The notes beneath the pieces are model-generated. The model was given only the letters and a program-made list of their open reading frames with translations, had not been told where the DNA came from and did no database searches. Shown piece after piece: positions 21,901-31,215 of a stretch of 64,000 nucleotides of DNA; position 1 is the stretch's first letter, and each line of letters starts with the position of its first letter. A program made the translations under genes and the position numbers. This stretch comes from Hyalella azteca (taxonomy: Eukaryota; Arthropoda; Malacostraca; Amphipoda; Hyalellidae). The stretch spans positions 1 to 64,000 of the forward strand of contig NW_025938161.1 in NCBI RefSeq assembly GCF_000764305.2, read 5' to 3'.

Positions 21901-24685
21901 CCCTTGACCCACTTCTCCCCCCTTGACCCACTTCTTCCAGCGAGTCACGGTGACCGTGTCCCCCACGCTGAGTGGTATGCGGGGGTCGTCGGTGCAGGGG
22001 GGGTGGAGGGGGACACACAGCCCGTGGGTCACGGGGACCCACGCCCCCCCGTAGCCCCGCACCACCGCACACTGCACAGCCCGCGCCCGCTTGGAGGACT
22101 TTTGCTCCAGCTGCTCCACCTGCGAGGGGTGGGGGTTAAGTACTGGGGGTGAGGGGGGTTAGAACTGGGGGCAAGGGCGTTCATTTCATTGATCTCATGT
22201 GCTTACTAAAAGCCACGTCTGGAGCAGCCGCCTCAGTAACATTGATGTCGGACCTTAACTTCAGCGGTAGCGATGTAGTACATGGTCAGGTCTGAGCGGC
22301 TGTGAACGGGTAGTCAGTTAGTCAGGTAGTCAGTTAGTCAGGTAGTCAGTTAGTCGGGTAGTCAGTTAGTCGGGTAGTCAGTTAGTCGGGTAGTCAGTTA
22401 GTCGGGTAGTCAGTTAGTCGGGTACCTAGTCAGTTAGTTAGATGTGTATAAGAGACAGCTGCACATATACTGCACATATACTGCGTGTCCTGTAGGTCAC
22501 TCTGCACAGTACACTGATACTGTACATATACTGCACATATACTGCGTGTCTTGTAGGTCTCTCTGCCCAGTACACTGATACTGTACAAATACTGCACATA
22601 TACTGCCAATTGATGTAATTCAGCTCATGCGCAGTATCTTTGACAGTTACTGCACAGTTATCATGACAACTGGGCTAGTGTAAAATAACTGTGGAACTTG
22701 ACAGTTACTCAACACTTCGCAGTTAAAAGGAGTCACGACTAACACGAGGCCGAATAAATTGAAGCTCAGAAAATCAAGTTTCAATAAGCTTGGCTTTAGC
22801 AATGTTGTATAAAAAATGTATAAGTTTCATGAGTACGCAATGTTGTCCAAAATGGCTTCTGGAATCTGACAAACATTATTTGCAATAACATTATGTTGAT
22901 AACACTTCTAATCAATTTAACTTGTTGAATCTCATTCAACTTGTCTCTTTGCTATTTCTATTTCAGTTGTTTTAATTATTTCTTCAGACAACTACTTTTA
23001 TACTTCAGACGAAATTAATTCTAATGAAAGATGTATAGTAAAGTTTGCAATAAATGTATCATGAGACTCCAAATGGGCCACATAAGCATAATCAAATAGG
23101 GCCCAGTGCAAGGGCCCCCCTCCTTGGAGCATAACCTACCGGGGCCCAGTTAGCAGGCACGGCCCCAGGGCCCCCCTCCTTGGAGCATAACCTACCGGGG
23201 CCCAGTTAGCAGGCACGGCCCCAGGGACCCCTCCTTGGAGCATAACCTACCGGGGCCCAGTTAGCAGGCGCGGCCCCAAGCCCCCCTCCTTGGAGCATAA
23301 CCTACCGGGGCCCAGTTAGCAGGCACGGCCCCAGGGCCCCCCCACATGGCCCGCAGGTAGAAGTACAGCGTGGCCGAGGACAGCAACAAGAAGACCGTCA
23401 GAACGTACGGGGACACAAGGCTCCACACGGTCCGGTCTGGCTCACTCCGCTCTGTTGGAGTTAAAATGTTTTTATTTCCTTGTTATAGACATTTAATTCA
23501 TGATGTAAACTGTGTTAAAACATTCATGATGTAAACTGTGTTAAAACATTCATGATGTAAACTGTATTGAAACATTCATGATATAAACTGTACTGAAACA
23601 CTCATGATGTAAATTTGTATCAGTTCATCTAAAAACATTCAGGGTGTAACATGAGTCTACATCTAGCGGCATTACTGATGTTACATGTAAGACTACAAAT
23701 TAAAACATTCAATATGCCATATAATAACTCATGTCAAATTATAAAAAAATTATTGATGTAATATCATTTCATGGTTCAGGCAGATATCACTACATTGATA
23801 GAAGATATTCTCTCTGCATGGGTCTCTGCTTCCATGGTTCTTACAATAAGACATAAATCACATTTATATGTACCTGTTTGGTGATATACCTAGTAATAGA
23901 TAATTATATAGTAATAGATTATTACAAAGATGGCTTGGAGACCATACTGAAAAGGCAATAATTATTTACAGGGGGCCTTGCACTAATGAAAGATTTGCAA
24001 CATTTGAAAGGCTCATAAGGCATATATTGAAGAATTTACTAAAGGATATTTTTGTATTTATTTTTTGACAAGGGCAGTGGATCTTCAACATACTGCAAAA
24101 AAGCAAACTGGAACATAAATAACAATTATAAATCTACATATTTACTCTTTCAGTTTTGCCAATTAGTAGTTTTTTCCCTATAAATTAGAACTTTAACAGA
24201 TCCTACACGTTAGATATTTGTAAAAATCCATATAAACAACTACTATGAAAGAGAGAAATGAGACATATTAAGACATTCATTATTTAAACTGTACTGAAAC
24301 ATCCATGATGTAAACTGTTTAACATTCATGATGTAAACTGTATTGAAACATTCATGATGTAAACTGTACTGAAAAATTCATGATGAAAACTGTATTGTAA
24401 CATTCATGATGTTAACTGTATTGAAACATTAATGATGTAAACTGATCCTACATGTTAGATATTTGTAAAAATCCATGTAAACAACTAGAATGAAAGAGAG
24501 AAATGAGGCATATTAACAAAAAACAATATTTCAAAATAGAGAATAGTCTAAATTACGATGATCATGCAGCTGGCCTCTACCATCAAGTTGCGTGGCGGTC
24601 CTGGCCAGGTTGAGGAAAGCGTCCCGATGGTTGTGCCATTGCCCGAGGCAGGACACGGTGCACAGGGAGATACTTCCAATGATAC
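9374..24685 (-). CDS. ZDHHC6: ZDHHC6-type palmitoyltransferase, overall gene model
   Basis: Eight minus-strand exons assemble into one ZDHHC6-like protein. In functional order they are 24685-24581, 23451-23306, 21810-21726, 20934-19831, 18981-18847, 18305-18222, 22119-21932 and 9989-9374. Every junction has GT-AG borders and matching phase. The order of domains follows the vertebrate protein: first membrane segments, GPGAVP, a Cys-rich half-domain ending PPRAHHCRQ, then [18 protein letters not shown], membrane segments ending [33 protein letters not shown], an SH3-like domain, and YWLYGD...RGWFPRHC. Known ZDHHC6 is an ER multi-pass enzyme that moves palmitate from CoA to cysteines of ER proteins through the DHHC cysteine. 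Oddities are that the SH3 exon lies out of order, the DHHC exon is duplicated, and most exon borders carry tandem arrays. The start exon was not found; it should lie right of 24685. Confidence 0.88.
9676..9775 (-). repeat. 18-bp in-frame coding repeat
   Basis: About six copies of an 18-bp unit inside the ZDHHC6 C-terminal exon, encoding ENFDEA repeats. The period is a multiple of three, so the frame survives copy-number change. Confidence 0.9.
10225..10583. repeat. Dispersed repeat fragment and SINE tail
   Basis: 10225-10285 matches 3455-3520. 10528-10583 matches the 3' tail of the SINE family (aatgttaagaat, then ggcctaataaacgctgaaac). The rest of 10094-10810 shows no gene. Confidence 0.5.
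10811..10910. repeat. 30-bp array, second piece
   Basis: Three or four copies of the same unit as 8697-8790, ending at the adapter sequence that starts at 10911. Confidence 0.88.
10911..10940. other. Truncated Nextera junction adapter (artefact)
   Basis: CTGTCTCTTATACACATCT followed by the first 11 bases of the opposite mosaic end (agatgtgtata), then unrelated sequence. It marks a chimeric or badly trimmed join. Confidence 0.96.
10941..13977. other. Non-coding, old dispersed repeats
   Basis: No gene is supported. Around 11040-11200 the phrase pattern ttgcagcaccaacatgacaaa, tttcaatacatttggaatc also occurs in inverted form near 45560-45640 and 56840-56890, so part of this belongs to an old interspersed family. 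The 64-codon frame at 12224 and the 87-codon frame at 13276 lack recognisable features. Confidence 0.5.
13980..14487 (-). mobile_element. Tc1/mariner element, truncated
   Basis: Begins at a TA dinucleotide with CAGTGGGGGGAAATAAATAT and is nearly identical to the element starting at 63720. On the minus strand 14487-14208 encodes the C-terminal end of a Tc1-like transposase. It starts at [11 protein letters not shown], passes [11 protein letters not shown] (the acidic E is the third residue of the DD34E triad) and ends NKGYSTKY with a stop. The N-terminal two thirds are absent: the copy stops exactly at the left end of the Harbinger-like element at 14491. The catalytic aspartates are missing, so it cannot be active. 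Confidence 0.85.
14668..14945 (-). pseudogene. MADF (Myb/SANT-like) protein, frameshifted
   Basis: Starting at an ATG at 14945, the frame reads [16 protein letters not shown] then IPDDIQLFL before a shift into the frame ending at 14668. That frame reads [19 protein letters not shown], then a basic stretch and ELLKVIH with a stop. The W...L/Y...[11 protein letters not shown] pattern fits the MADF DNA-binding domains found in Harbinger-type elements. The frame break marks it as inactive in this copy. Confidence 0.5.
15030..16155. mobile_element. hAT-like element with 8-bp target duplication
   Basis: Flanked on both sides by TTCTCCAG (15022-15029 and 16156-16163), a perfect 8-bp duplication. 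The termini are CAGTGTTGCCAG and, reverse-complemented at the right, CAGCGTTGCCAG; the CAGNG start is typical of hAT. The right part is dense in ataccagat motifs that also occur in a second copy at 57635-57930. A 121-codon minus frame (15567-15202) shows no recognised transposase domain, so the element is probably non-autonomous. Confidence 0.82.
16330..17278 (-). pseudogene. ZDHHC6: Second copy of the ZDHHC6 DHHC exon (A)
   Basis: Encodes the same [18 protein letters not shown] half-domain, membrane segment and minisatellite as the exon at 20934-19831, but breaks off after [20 protein letters not shown] where the Harbinger-like element begins. The last membrane segment and the donor site are missing. 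It has no neighbouring exon in the right order. Either it is a truncated genomic duplication or the assembler used the same reads twice. Confidence 0.8.
16330..17566. repeat. 1237-bp direct duplication, copy A (copy B 19986-21222)
   Basis: The two segments align at a constant offset of 3656 bases with no length difference and no mismatch that I noticed. Both contain the DHHC exon minisatellite and the intron start rich in ggacagacgg. Copy A ends at a single N (17567), where copy B continues into attttggtggac. Confidence 0.93.
17568..17690. repeat. 16-bp tandem array
   Basis: Seven to eight copies of cagttagtcgggtagt. The same array occurs at 22309-22433 beside the misplaced SH3 exon, so it is a likely crossover or misjoin point. 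Confidence 0.92.
17691..17904. other. AT-rich spacer
   Basis: No coding sequence, RNA or repeat is recognisable apart from a short duplicated atattaaatatacaagtc. Confidence 0.4.
17905..18225 (-). repeat. 61-bp array containing an exon end and donor
   Basis: Five copies of a 61-bp unit. On the minus strand each unit carries cttactgtgagt, the same sequence as the end of the neighbouring ZDHHC6 exon and its 5' splice site (acgcttact|gtgagtat). The array occupies the start of the following intron. Confidence 0.85.
18222..18305 (-). CDS. ZDHHC6: ZDHHC6 exon: linker before the SH3 domain
   Basis: 28 codons, phase 0 at both ends. Reads [18 protein letters not shown], then [24 protein letters not shown] is highly characteristic of ZDHHC6 between the last membrane segment and the SH3-like domain. 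Acceptor tgtttacag, donor gtgagt. Confidence 0.88.
18306..18495 (-). repeat. 31-bp array containing the acceptor site
   Basis: Six units of 31 bp. On the minus strand each holds a polypyrimidine tract and cctgtttacag|gtgt, the 3' splice site of the exon at 18305. The leftmost copy is the real acceptor. The array ends at a single N (18496). Confidence 0.9.
18497..18886 (-). repeat. 40-bp array containing the donor site
   Basis: Ten units of 40 bp. On the minus strand each contains the last codons of the preceding exon (GTWSNLQQ) and its 5' splice site (cagcag|gtac). Ten equivalent donors follow one another. The period leaves open frames on both strands; apart from the true exon end they are not coding. 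Confidence 0.92.
18847..18981 (-). CDS. ZDHHC6: ZDHHC6 exon: cytosolic region after last membrane segment
   Basis: 45 codons, phase 0 at both ends. Begins [19 protein letters not shown] and ends [13 protein letters not shown], the equivalent of human ILRNKTSIESWIEEKA and FPYDMGSRWRNFKQ. Acceptor gttaccag. The donor used could be any of ten copies in the adjoining array; the first keeps the shortest protein. Confidence 0.9.
19003..19830. other. AT-rich intron with degenerate repeats
   Basis: Intron between the DHHC exon and the next ZDHHC6 exon. 19020-19390 is a degenerate repeat of about 70 bp built around ataacgtaaaagtgttacgt. 19380-19830 is rich in aacaacaa. No coding sequence. Confidence 0.6.
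19831..20934 (-). CDS. ZDHHC6: ZDHHC6 DHHC exon (copy B) with coding minisatellite
   Basis: The acceptor caccag gives two bases that complete a Cys codon, then [17 protein letters not shown]: zinc-binding Cys/His residues and the catalytic DHHC cysteine. It continues into a hydrophobic segment ([20 protein letters not shown]), then [12 protein letters not shown]. That last stretch is repeated about 16 times by a 42-51-bp minisatellite with no stop in the DHHC frame. It then reads [20 protein letters not shown] and a final membrane segment ending GLLLYFQ before donor gtcttg. A 79-bp offset between two near-identical copies at 19907 and 19986 shifts the frame by one, so the exon as assembled cannot encode both halves. 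With one copy of that piece, as in copy A, the frames would agree. Confidence 0.87.
21240..21725. other. AT-rich intron
   Basis: Very AT-rich, with ataat-type simple sequence. No coding sequence or RNA recognised. Confidence 0.5.
21726..21810 (-). CDS. ZDHHC6: ZDHHC6 exon: first half of the Cys-rich domain
   Basis: 28 codons plus one base: [20 protein letters not shown], then PRAHHCRQ. The first base of the next Cys codon ends the exon (donor gtacgt), and GT at the start of the DHHC exon completes it. Phase 0 start matches the end of the 23306 exon. [15 protein letters not shown] is the standard zinc-binding half of a DHHC domain. Confidence 0.92.
21855..21931 (-). repeat. About 20-bp array at the SH3-exon donor
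   Basis: Four or five copies of a roughly 20-bp unit. On the minus strand each carries gaagtgggtcaagg, the end of the SH3 exon with its donor (aagaa|gtgggtcaagg). It runs into the Cys-exon acceptor region near 21850, probably a false join. Confidence 0.8.
21932..22119 (-). CDS. ZDHHC6: ZDHHC6 exon: SH3-like domain (out of order)
   Basis: 62 codons plus two bases. Starts [16 protein letters not shown], includes [20 protein letters not shown] and ends WKK, completed by the first base of the 9989 exon (TRWKK|YWLYGD). The equivalents in human ZDHHC6 are IEQLKQKADKRVRSV and PCTEEPRIQLQKGE. It belongs between the 18222 and 9989 exons, yet here it lies upstream of the Cys-rich exon. It is bordered by an adapter fragment at 22440 and an array junction near 21850, so its position is probably artefactual. 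Confidence 0.9.
22309..22433. repeat. 16-bp array, second locus
   Basis: Same gtagtcagttagtcggg unit as 17568-17690, with some gtcagg variants. It ends just before a Tn5 mosaic end. Confidence 0.9.
22440..22458. other. Tn5 mosaic-end fragment (artefact)
   Basis: AGATGTGTATAAGAGACAG, a complete 19-bp Nextera mosaic end. It separates the 16-bp array from copies of the Cys-exon acceptor. Confidence 0.95.
22459..22600 (-). repeat. Duplicated acceptor and start of the Cys-rich exon
   Basis: Two copies of a segment that, read on the minus strand, contains tactgtgcag|agtgacctac followed by aggacacgcagtat: the 3' splice site and first codons (SDLQDTQY) of the exon at 21810. The second copy has three changes. 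Confidence 0.82.
22601..23100. other. Intron, nothing recognised
   Basis: Ordinary AT-rich sequence without coding potential or repeats that I can support. Confidence 0.4.
23102..23345 (-). repeat. 59-bp array containing an exon end and donor
   Basis: Four copies of a 59-bp unit which on the minus strand reads ccctggggccgtgcctgcta, then actgggccccg|gtaggttatg: the last codons ([10 protein letters not shown]) and donor of the exon ending at 23306. All copies keep a GT donor. Confidence 0.9.
23306..23451 (-). CDS. ZDHHC6: ZDHHC6 exon: second membrane segment
   Basis: Two bases complete a Glu codon, then 48 codons: [16 protein letters not shown], then [16 protein letters not shown] (membrane segment), [16 protein letters not shown]. 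The GPG-VP motif after the second membrane helix matches ZDHHC6 (AMFVGPGFVP). Acceptor ctccaacag, donor gtaggt, phase 0 end. Confidence 0.88.
23493..24450. repeat. Two clusters of a 27-bp intronic repeat
   Basis: Five copies at 23493-23610 and about six at 24275-24450 of a unit built on aaacattcatgatgtaaact. Both clusters lie in the intron between the two N-terminal ZDHHC6 exons; the DNA between them is unique and AT-rich. Confidence 0.8.
24581..24685 (-). CDS. ZDHHC6: ZDHHC6 exon: first membrane segment
   Basis: Two bases plus 34 codons plus one base: [16 protein letters not shown], then [18 protein letters not shown]. The last base G joins AG of the next exon to give Glu. The hydrophobic start aligns with the first membrane helix of ZDHHC6. 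Acceptor atgttccag, donor gtagag. Identity rests mainly on phase and position, less on sequence. Confidence 0.75.
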
Positions 24686-24900
24686 CTGGAACATGTGATG
24701 TGATGATGAACTTTGCAAAGTAAGATGATCATGATGATACCTGGAACATGTGAGATGATAATGAACTTTGTAAAGCAAGATGATCATTATGATACCTGGA
24801 ACATGTGATGTGATGATGAACTTTGCAAAATAAGATGATCATTAGGATACCTGGAACATGTGAGATGATAACGAACTTTGCAAAGTCAGATGCTCACAAT
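24681..24900 (-). repeat. About 55-bp array containing the acceptor
   Basis: Four units. On the minus strand each contains catgttccag|gtatc, the acceptor of the exon starting at 24685, plus upstream tcatcatcacatcacat. Confidence 0.85.
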
Positions 24901-27900
24901 TATGCCTGAAAGCAATGAGATGATAATGAACACCCGATCAATGCAAAGGAAAATGCTCATGACGATGAACTCAAGATCATTGTCATCAAAATCTATGTCT
25001 ACAGAAAATCTTTAGCAACACATTTGTCTTTGACTGCCTCATAACATATATTCTTGGAAAGAATTCTTGAAGGTTTAGCTGATTCTAGCAAGCATTGTAG
25101 CAACAGAGATTGTATAGAATCTAGTTTATTCTAATTTCCAGACTTCCTTTCTACACTTTATTCTATATAATATGTACCTATTTTAATGCTGGTGTTGATG
25201 ATACCTACTAGCCCACTTATGGAACTCAATAGTTAAGATGACAAAAAAATCTTGTTTTCCACTATGCTGGCATCAAATCCTCACTAATAATGGAAAAATT
25301 TCGAGTTTAAAATAAAAATCTGATCTTGAGAACAAAATTGTCAAACTCTGTATAGTATAGTGCTAGTACTGCATTTTTCTACATATTTGTGAAATCTTGC
25401 AGCTCTAATGAAAGCTATTTCTAAATTTGGTTTTTCATGGCCAGATTGAGCACTTTTGTTATAAGTTACAGTGGAGGTAATTTAGTGGAAATTTCAGGGC
25501 TGTGAAAATGGCAAGTAAGCCTTAGTTGCAGCTGGGAGGTCAATATATTTCATGCCCATTAGAACTATTTTCTAAAATTGAATTGACTTTCTTGTTGAGT
25601 TAAAGTCCGAATCAGAAAATTGGATAGAAGCCACTTGCAAATGTGACAAAAAAACAAACGCCATTTCTGCGTGGACTATTTTACCAATTCTTATGGCCTT
25701 TGCTTGACTTTCTTGGGAAATGTTTAGAAAATTACCACATTTTTGCTGATGATTCTTGAAAGTTACATACACAAGAATAACATTTATAGGTAATTTATAA
25801 ATGGTTATGCTTAACATTACAGATTTGTAGTTGTATCCATTCTAGAAAATTGGGCAGAAGCCATACATTAATAGGACAAAAACATACAAGTATGTAATTG
25901 CTTTCATTTGTTTTTAGGAACCTTGACTAATTTATTTCATTGAGAATAAAAAACTAAATTTTTGCCTACAATTTTTTTAAATTGCCTTTGAAACAGTAGT
26001 TTTCACCTATAATTTTTAAAATTATATTCAACATTCCAGATTGGATTGGAACATTCTAAATTGGACCAATGTCATCAGTCATCACAGTCAAGTATCAACC
26101 CAATTTGGATTTTGGAATATTCAGCAGAAGTTTTCTAAAAATGCAAGTAAAAATTATCCTCATAGACATAGTTTCACATGTGATTTTCAAAAATTGCAGA
26201 TTAAAATCAGCAGTTCTTCTTATTTTCCTTCAAGGAAATTTAAAAAGTGACATAGGAACAGGTGAAATTGGCCAGATTGATTGTATTTTTGTCTGATTCA
26301 CCAATAGCTTTTGACTTCTGTCAAATTTCCTACTTTTATTATTACAAATATTTCCAAAAAAAAAATCAGTTAATGTTGGTTCATCACAACTTGACAGTTG
26401 ACAATGACTACTGTGCTGATACTACAAAATTTAGTAGAGAAATTTCCAAATAATTTCTGAGCAGAATTGACAGGATAGCAATTAGGAATATTAGCTGGAA
26501 ATAAAGCAACAAAAACCTTTTAAAATATTGGATAAGAGTAGATATAAACATCCAATTTTTCTTATATTTTTTCAAGAAATTAAGAGAAGGCCATAAGAAC
26601 AAGTAAACTTGGTCAAATTTACAAGTAATTTTGTCCATTTCATGGAGGGCTTCTGTCCATGTTTGGTATCAGAGGTCTGCACTCTGCTCTGACTGTCTGA
26701 CACCAATTTAAAATAAAATGACTAAAACTTACAGAATTCAGATTCAGTGTGGCTCAGTCAGCCTCAGTGGCTGTTAATGATATTATACTCACAGAGAGTA
26801 ATTAATGGTCCCCAGTGTAGTATCCTTAATAATTCGTACTTCGGCATACTAGTAATTTAATTATTCAAACAACTATTTACCATTACAGAATTTACAGTAT
26901 TCCTTAACTAGTTAGTCTACTTTTGAATTCAGCCAGACGGCAGACGGCGATCTTGAATTTCGCATAATGGATAAAATGATGACTGTTAAAAGCACCATAA
27001 ATAACCTGACACAAGTCACTTGTTTAATCAAGACACAACATTCACAGCACACTGGCACAGGATATGGGATTTTTGGTCCAGTTTCAAACTTGTGGCGGAC
27101 ACCGCGTAGTCACCCCCCTGAGCTCTGACGTCTATCAGGCTGCATTGGGAAGTGGAAGTTTTGTTTACAACTTCGACGTTGAGCACAATTTAGAATGTCA
27201 ATTGCTTGCAGTAATGAGCGGGACACAGATGAGCAAAGCGGTAATTCGATGAGGCATATTCGAAATCTGATTCATTCTAATTCACGATGTGCATAATACA
27301 TGGCATTAACAAATTTAAATTAATTTTATTGCAGGCTAAGTAATAAACTTTACAATAAAGTTATTAATAATTAAAATGTGAATAAAACTTTACAATTGAG
27401 TTTTCAAAAATATATCATTTATATAAACGACCTCTATTACCTTTGTCAGAATTTAAGCAGTGGTGACATGAGCTAACTGCGAGGCGACAAATTTATTTAA
27501 ATTTTTTTGTGAAGCAATAGTGGAAAGTAAGGTCGGTGAGCGCATGACTGAATTAATATATTAATATTAAATCAGCCATAGGTGAGTGAAGGTAATACAG
27601 TACAATTTGGGGCGGCATGACAGCTCGAGGTAAGGATAGAAATAATATACGTTTAAAAATTAATTTTTAAAGACAACACTTCCAAAGAATCCAGTGTCTC
27701 CAATCTTACAAATGTACAATGAATTTCTCATTTAATTTTCAAATTAAAAAATTAGTTTTTCAATTTTTTTAATATATAAATTTTTAATATATATAATTTT
27801 TTTTAAAATTATTTATTCTATTAATTGATTCACACACAAGTGTGCAAAATTTCAGATCAATCAGACAGGTAAAAGTGTGTCAGATATCAGTTATAAGATT

Positions 27901-30489
27901 TGGAGCTGACAAAATTATTTTTTCAATTTTTTTAATATTGAAAAAAAATTTTTTTATTTAATTTTTAAAATCTTTTATTTTGACATTTGATTCATGCATT
28001 TTCTCCAACTTTACACAAGTGTACAAAATTTCAGATCGATAGGATAAGTAGAAGTGTATTAAATTTAGATTACAAGATTTGTAGCAGACAGACAGACAAA
28101 CAAGAAGTGAAGTTAAAGAGAAGTGTTGTAAAAAGTAGAGATAAACCCTGTTAAAGTTATTTAGTCGGAAAGAAATTTAATCTATTATTGTTGCGTAGTT
28201 TCCTACGTATTGCTCTATAATATGGTTATCTATATTAAATGCGAGAAACTCTTGGGTATCGACTGATATAACCTTATTATTGGTGATCAAAACAGTGCGT
28301 TTAACTAATTTTTTACTCGAACTCACAGCAAGTTCCCATGGCGTACAAGTTACGCATAAATGCGCACCGACTTGGCAAGCAAATATCACTCTAATCACAC
28401 CGTCTTATTACGTAGTTCCGAGGAAATTTTCTCGACTTCGTAAAATGTCGACAACACAGTATGAGATTTCTGTGTATTTATGACATTTTTTCTGATACTT
28501 CTGAGTACTCAAAGTTTAAATTTCATTCACTGATTTAATGAATCTTGATCTAAAATGATGCCTTATTCTTTTTGGATCACGTTGTAACTTCAGTTATCAA
28601 TTTTCACTCTATATAATTGATTTGAGGAATTTATTTAATTTAAGTTGAGCGATGATTACTCACAGTTTAGGTATCTTTCGCTAATTTGCTTAATCTTGAT
28701 TTAAATTGATGCCATATTCTCTTTGGATCGCGTTTTAACTTCGGTCATCAATTTTCGCTGTATAGAATTGTAGAATTGATTTGTGGAATATATATAAGAT
28801 ATTAGTTCAAGTTGAACGAGTTGATTTCGAGATTTAATGACAAGATTTTAAAATCAGTGGAAACAGTTTCCTTTTATATACGTAGCTGGTCATTTTTTTC
28901 ATTAAAAGTTTCTTTTCAATAATAAATTCATTACCACATAAATTGAATATTTTACTTAATTAATATATATCTCGAAATTTTTCATAGATATATTAAATTC
29001 GTAACCGCATAAATTGAATATTTCTTTTATTGATATATTTCTCGAAAAGTTTCATATCAATATTAATTTTTTTTATTCCTGATTGCATCATCCTGTAACG
29101 ACTTCTCAAGCAGGACCGCATCAAGGTCATACTGCCTGCATTTATTCTCATGTTAGCTTTTGGCAGGCCTTTTAGAAGTATTCGCAGAATGACGCTAACG
29201 CTGTAAATACAACGGACTTTTTCCCATTACCAAATGTACTAGATTTAGCAAAAAGGTACTATGAACGAGACTAACACACTTCCTTTATATTAAATTTAAA
29301 ATTACATATGCCTAAACTCACATTTATTCTTATAGTATCCCAATTATTAGTGATTATTGCGAAATAATTTTCAAATTTGACCTGAAATTGAGATGATTAT
29401 ATAAAATGTTGCTATTTGTACTAACAGAAGATCAATATAACGAGTGTACGAGATCACGCAGTTCCGTATAATCTTGCCCATTGAATACTCAAGGTCACGA
29501 CTGACAACTCGCGTGACGGAAGCTCACACTGACATAACCTTTGAATTTTGCGAACGATTTTTTTGTTAGTCTGCTAGACAAAGTTGTTCTTTCATACTAA
29601 ACTGATATGTGTGCGTGTAATAACACGTATATCATACTGTACTCTTTAGCTGAACATCTGCGCATGTTTATTCATGAGAGAGGATGTTTTTAAAATGTTC
29701 AAAGCGACATCTATTGTCTAATTTTAAAAGCATGAAACAGTCATCTCAAACATTTTTATTTTGTGTTATCAATCAACAAAAACTATTATTGTTCCAAATT
29801 ATTCTCGAGTGCATAATACTCCATCATTATGCTTATCAAATTGGTTTATCAATCATATTGTTAATAAAAAAGAATGACTCATTTTTGGACTTGCGAGTTG
29901 CAGGTGTTAAATCTCGCACATACTACGGCGCCCAGCTGTCTGCCCCACAACAGTACGCAATTCTTAGCTCAGTGTTACTGACGACAGAGTTACGTGTGGT
30001 TGTACGTTCACTAGCTCTACAAACTAACGCCAACCCCACTTCAATATCACACGTTTGGTGATAATATCAGGTAATAATATTACATGAAATGATTTTTTAG
30101 TATACTAAAATTGTGAACTACGTTATTTGCATGACTTGGAACCACAAAATGTTTAAATATTCACTAGCGTCAAGTGATCAGCTGACGCTATGCCCCTCCT
30201 ATCCCAGACCTATATTTACGACACAACAAAGAGAGAGCAACTGCATATCTCTCACTGCGCATTACCCTTTACATTCAGCCTCCTAGAGACCTCAGTTTTG
30301 TTAAAATAACCTCTGATATTCAAAACATTTCATTTAAAAGAATATTACTCTTAGTGTTTGTCTTTAAGCTACTTAAAGGGACGTTTCCTGTTTGGAACTT
30401 TGGTTAAAAGTAAACTTCCCGCGCTCTCGTAATGTTTTGGTGCGTAAGTTGATGACCTCTCACTATTGAGGTAATGTTTTGGTGCGTAC
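24901..30489. other. Long AT-rich region without genes
   Basis: Apart from the pair of repeats at 27830-28130, I find no gene. Short frames at 27064 and 29684 have no recognisable domain and no convincing splice context. The missing ZDHHC6 start exon and promoter could lie here on the minus strand but I could not locate them. Confidence 0.45.
27830..28130 (+). repeat. Two degenerate copies of an interspersed-element tail
   Basis: Two copies about 180 bp apart share cacaagtgtgcaaaatttca, gatc, aagtgt and agatttg...cagac. The second ends in gacagacagacaaacaag. This is the kind of 3' tail left by old retroposons; family not determined. Confidence 0.45.
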
Positions 30490-31215
30490 GTGTAAACAAA
30501 CCCTGTATAGGCCCGTGTAAACAAACCCCGTATAGGCCTGTGTAAACAAACCTCGTATAGGCCCGTGTAAACAAACCTCGTATAGCCCCGTGTAAACAAA
30601 CTCCGTTTAGGCCCGTGTAAACAAACCCCGCATAGGCCCGTGTAAACAAACTCCGTTTAGGCCCGTGTAAACAAACCCCGTATAGCCCCGTGTAAACAAA
30701 CCCCGTATAGGCCCGTGTAAACACACCCCGTATAGGCCCGTGTAAACACACCCCGTATAGCCCCGTGTAAACAAACCCCGTATAGGCCCGTGTAAACAAA
30801 ACCCGTATAGACCCGTGAAAAAAAACGTATAGGCCCGTATAAACAAACACCGTATAGGCCCGTGTAAACAAACCCCGTATAGGAGCGTGTAAACAAACCC
30901 CCGTATAGGCCCGTGTAAACAAACCCCGTATAGGCCCGTATAAACAAACCCAGTATAGGCGCGTGTAAACAAACCCCGTATAGGCGCGTGTAAACAAACC
31001 CCGTATAGGCCCGTGTAAACAAACCCCGTATAGGCCCATGTAAACAAACCCCGTACAGGCCCGTGTAAATAAACCCCGTATAGGCACGTGTAAACAAACC
31101 CCGTATAGGCCCGTGTAAACAAACCCCGTATAGGCCCGTGTAAACAAACCCCGTATAGGCCCGTGTAAACAATCCCCGTATAGACCCGTATAAACAAACC
31201 CCGTATAGGCCCGTA
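30490..31215. repeat. 25-bp array with a forkhead-like motif in each unit
   Basis: About 29 copies of a 25-bp unit (core cccgtgtaaacaaaccccgt). Most units contain GTAAACAAA, which fits the forkhead consensus RYAAAYA. The 25-bp period, not a multiple of three, leaves long minus-strand frames in all registers. The array lies about 400 bp upstream of the gene at 31.6 kb. Confidence 0.92.
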
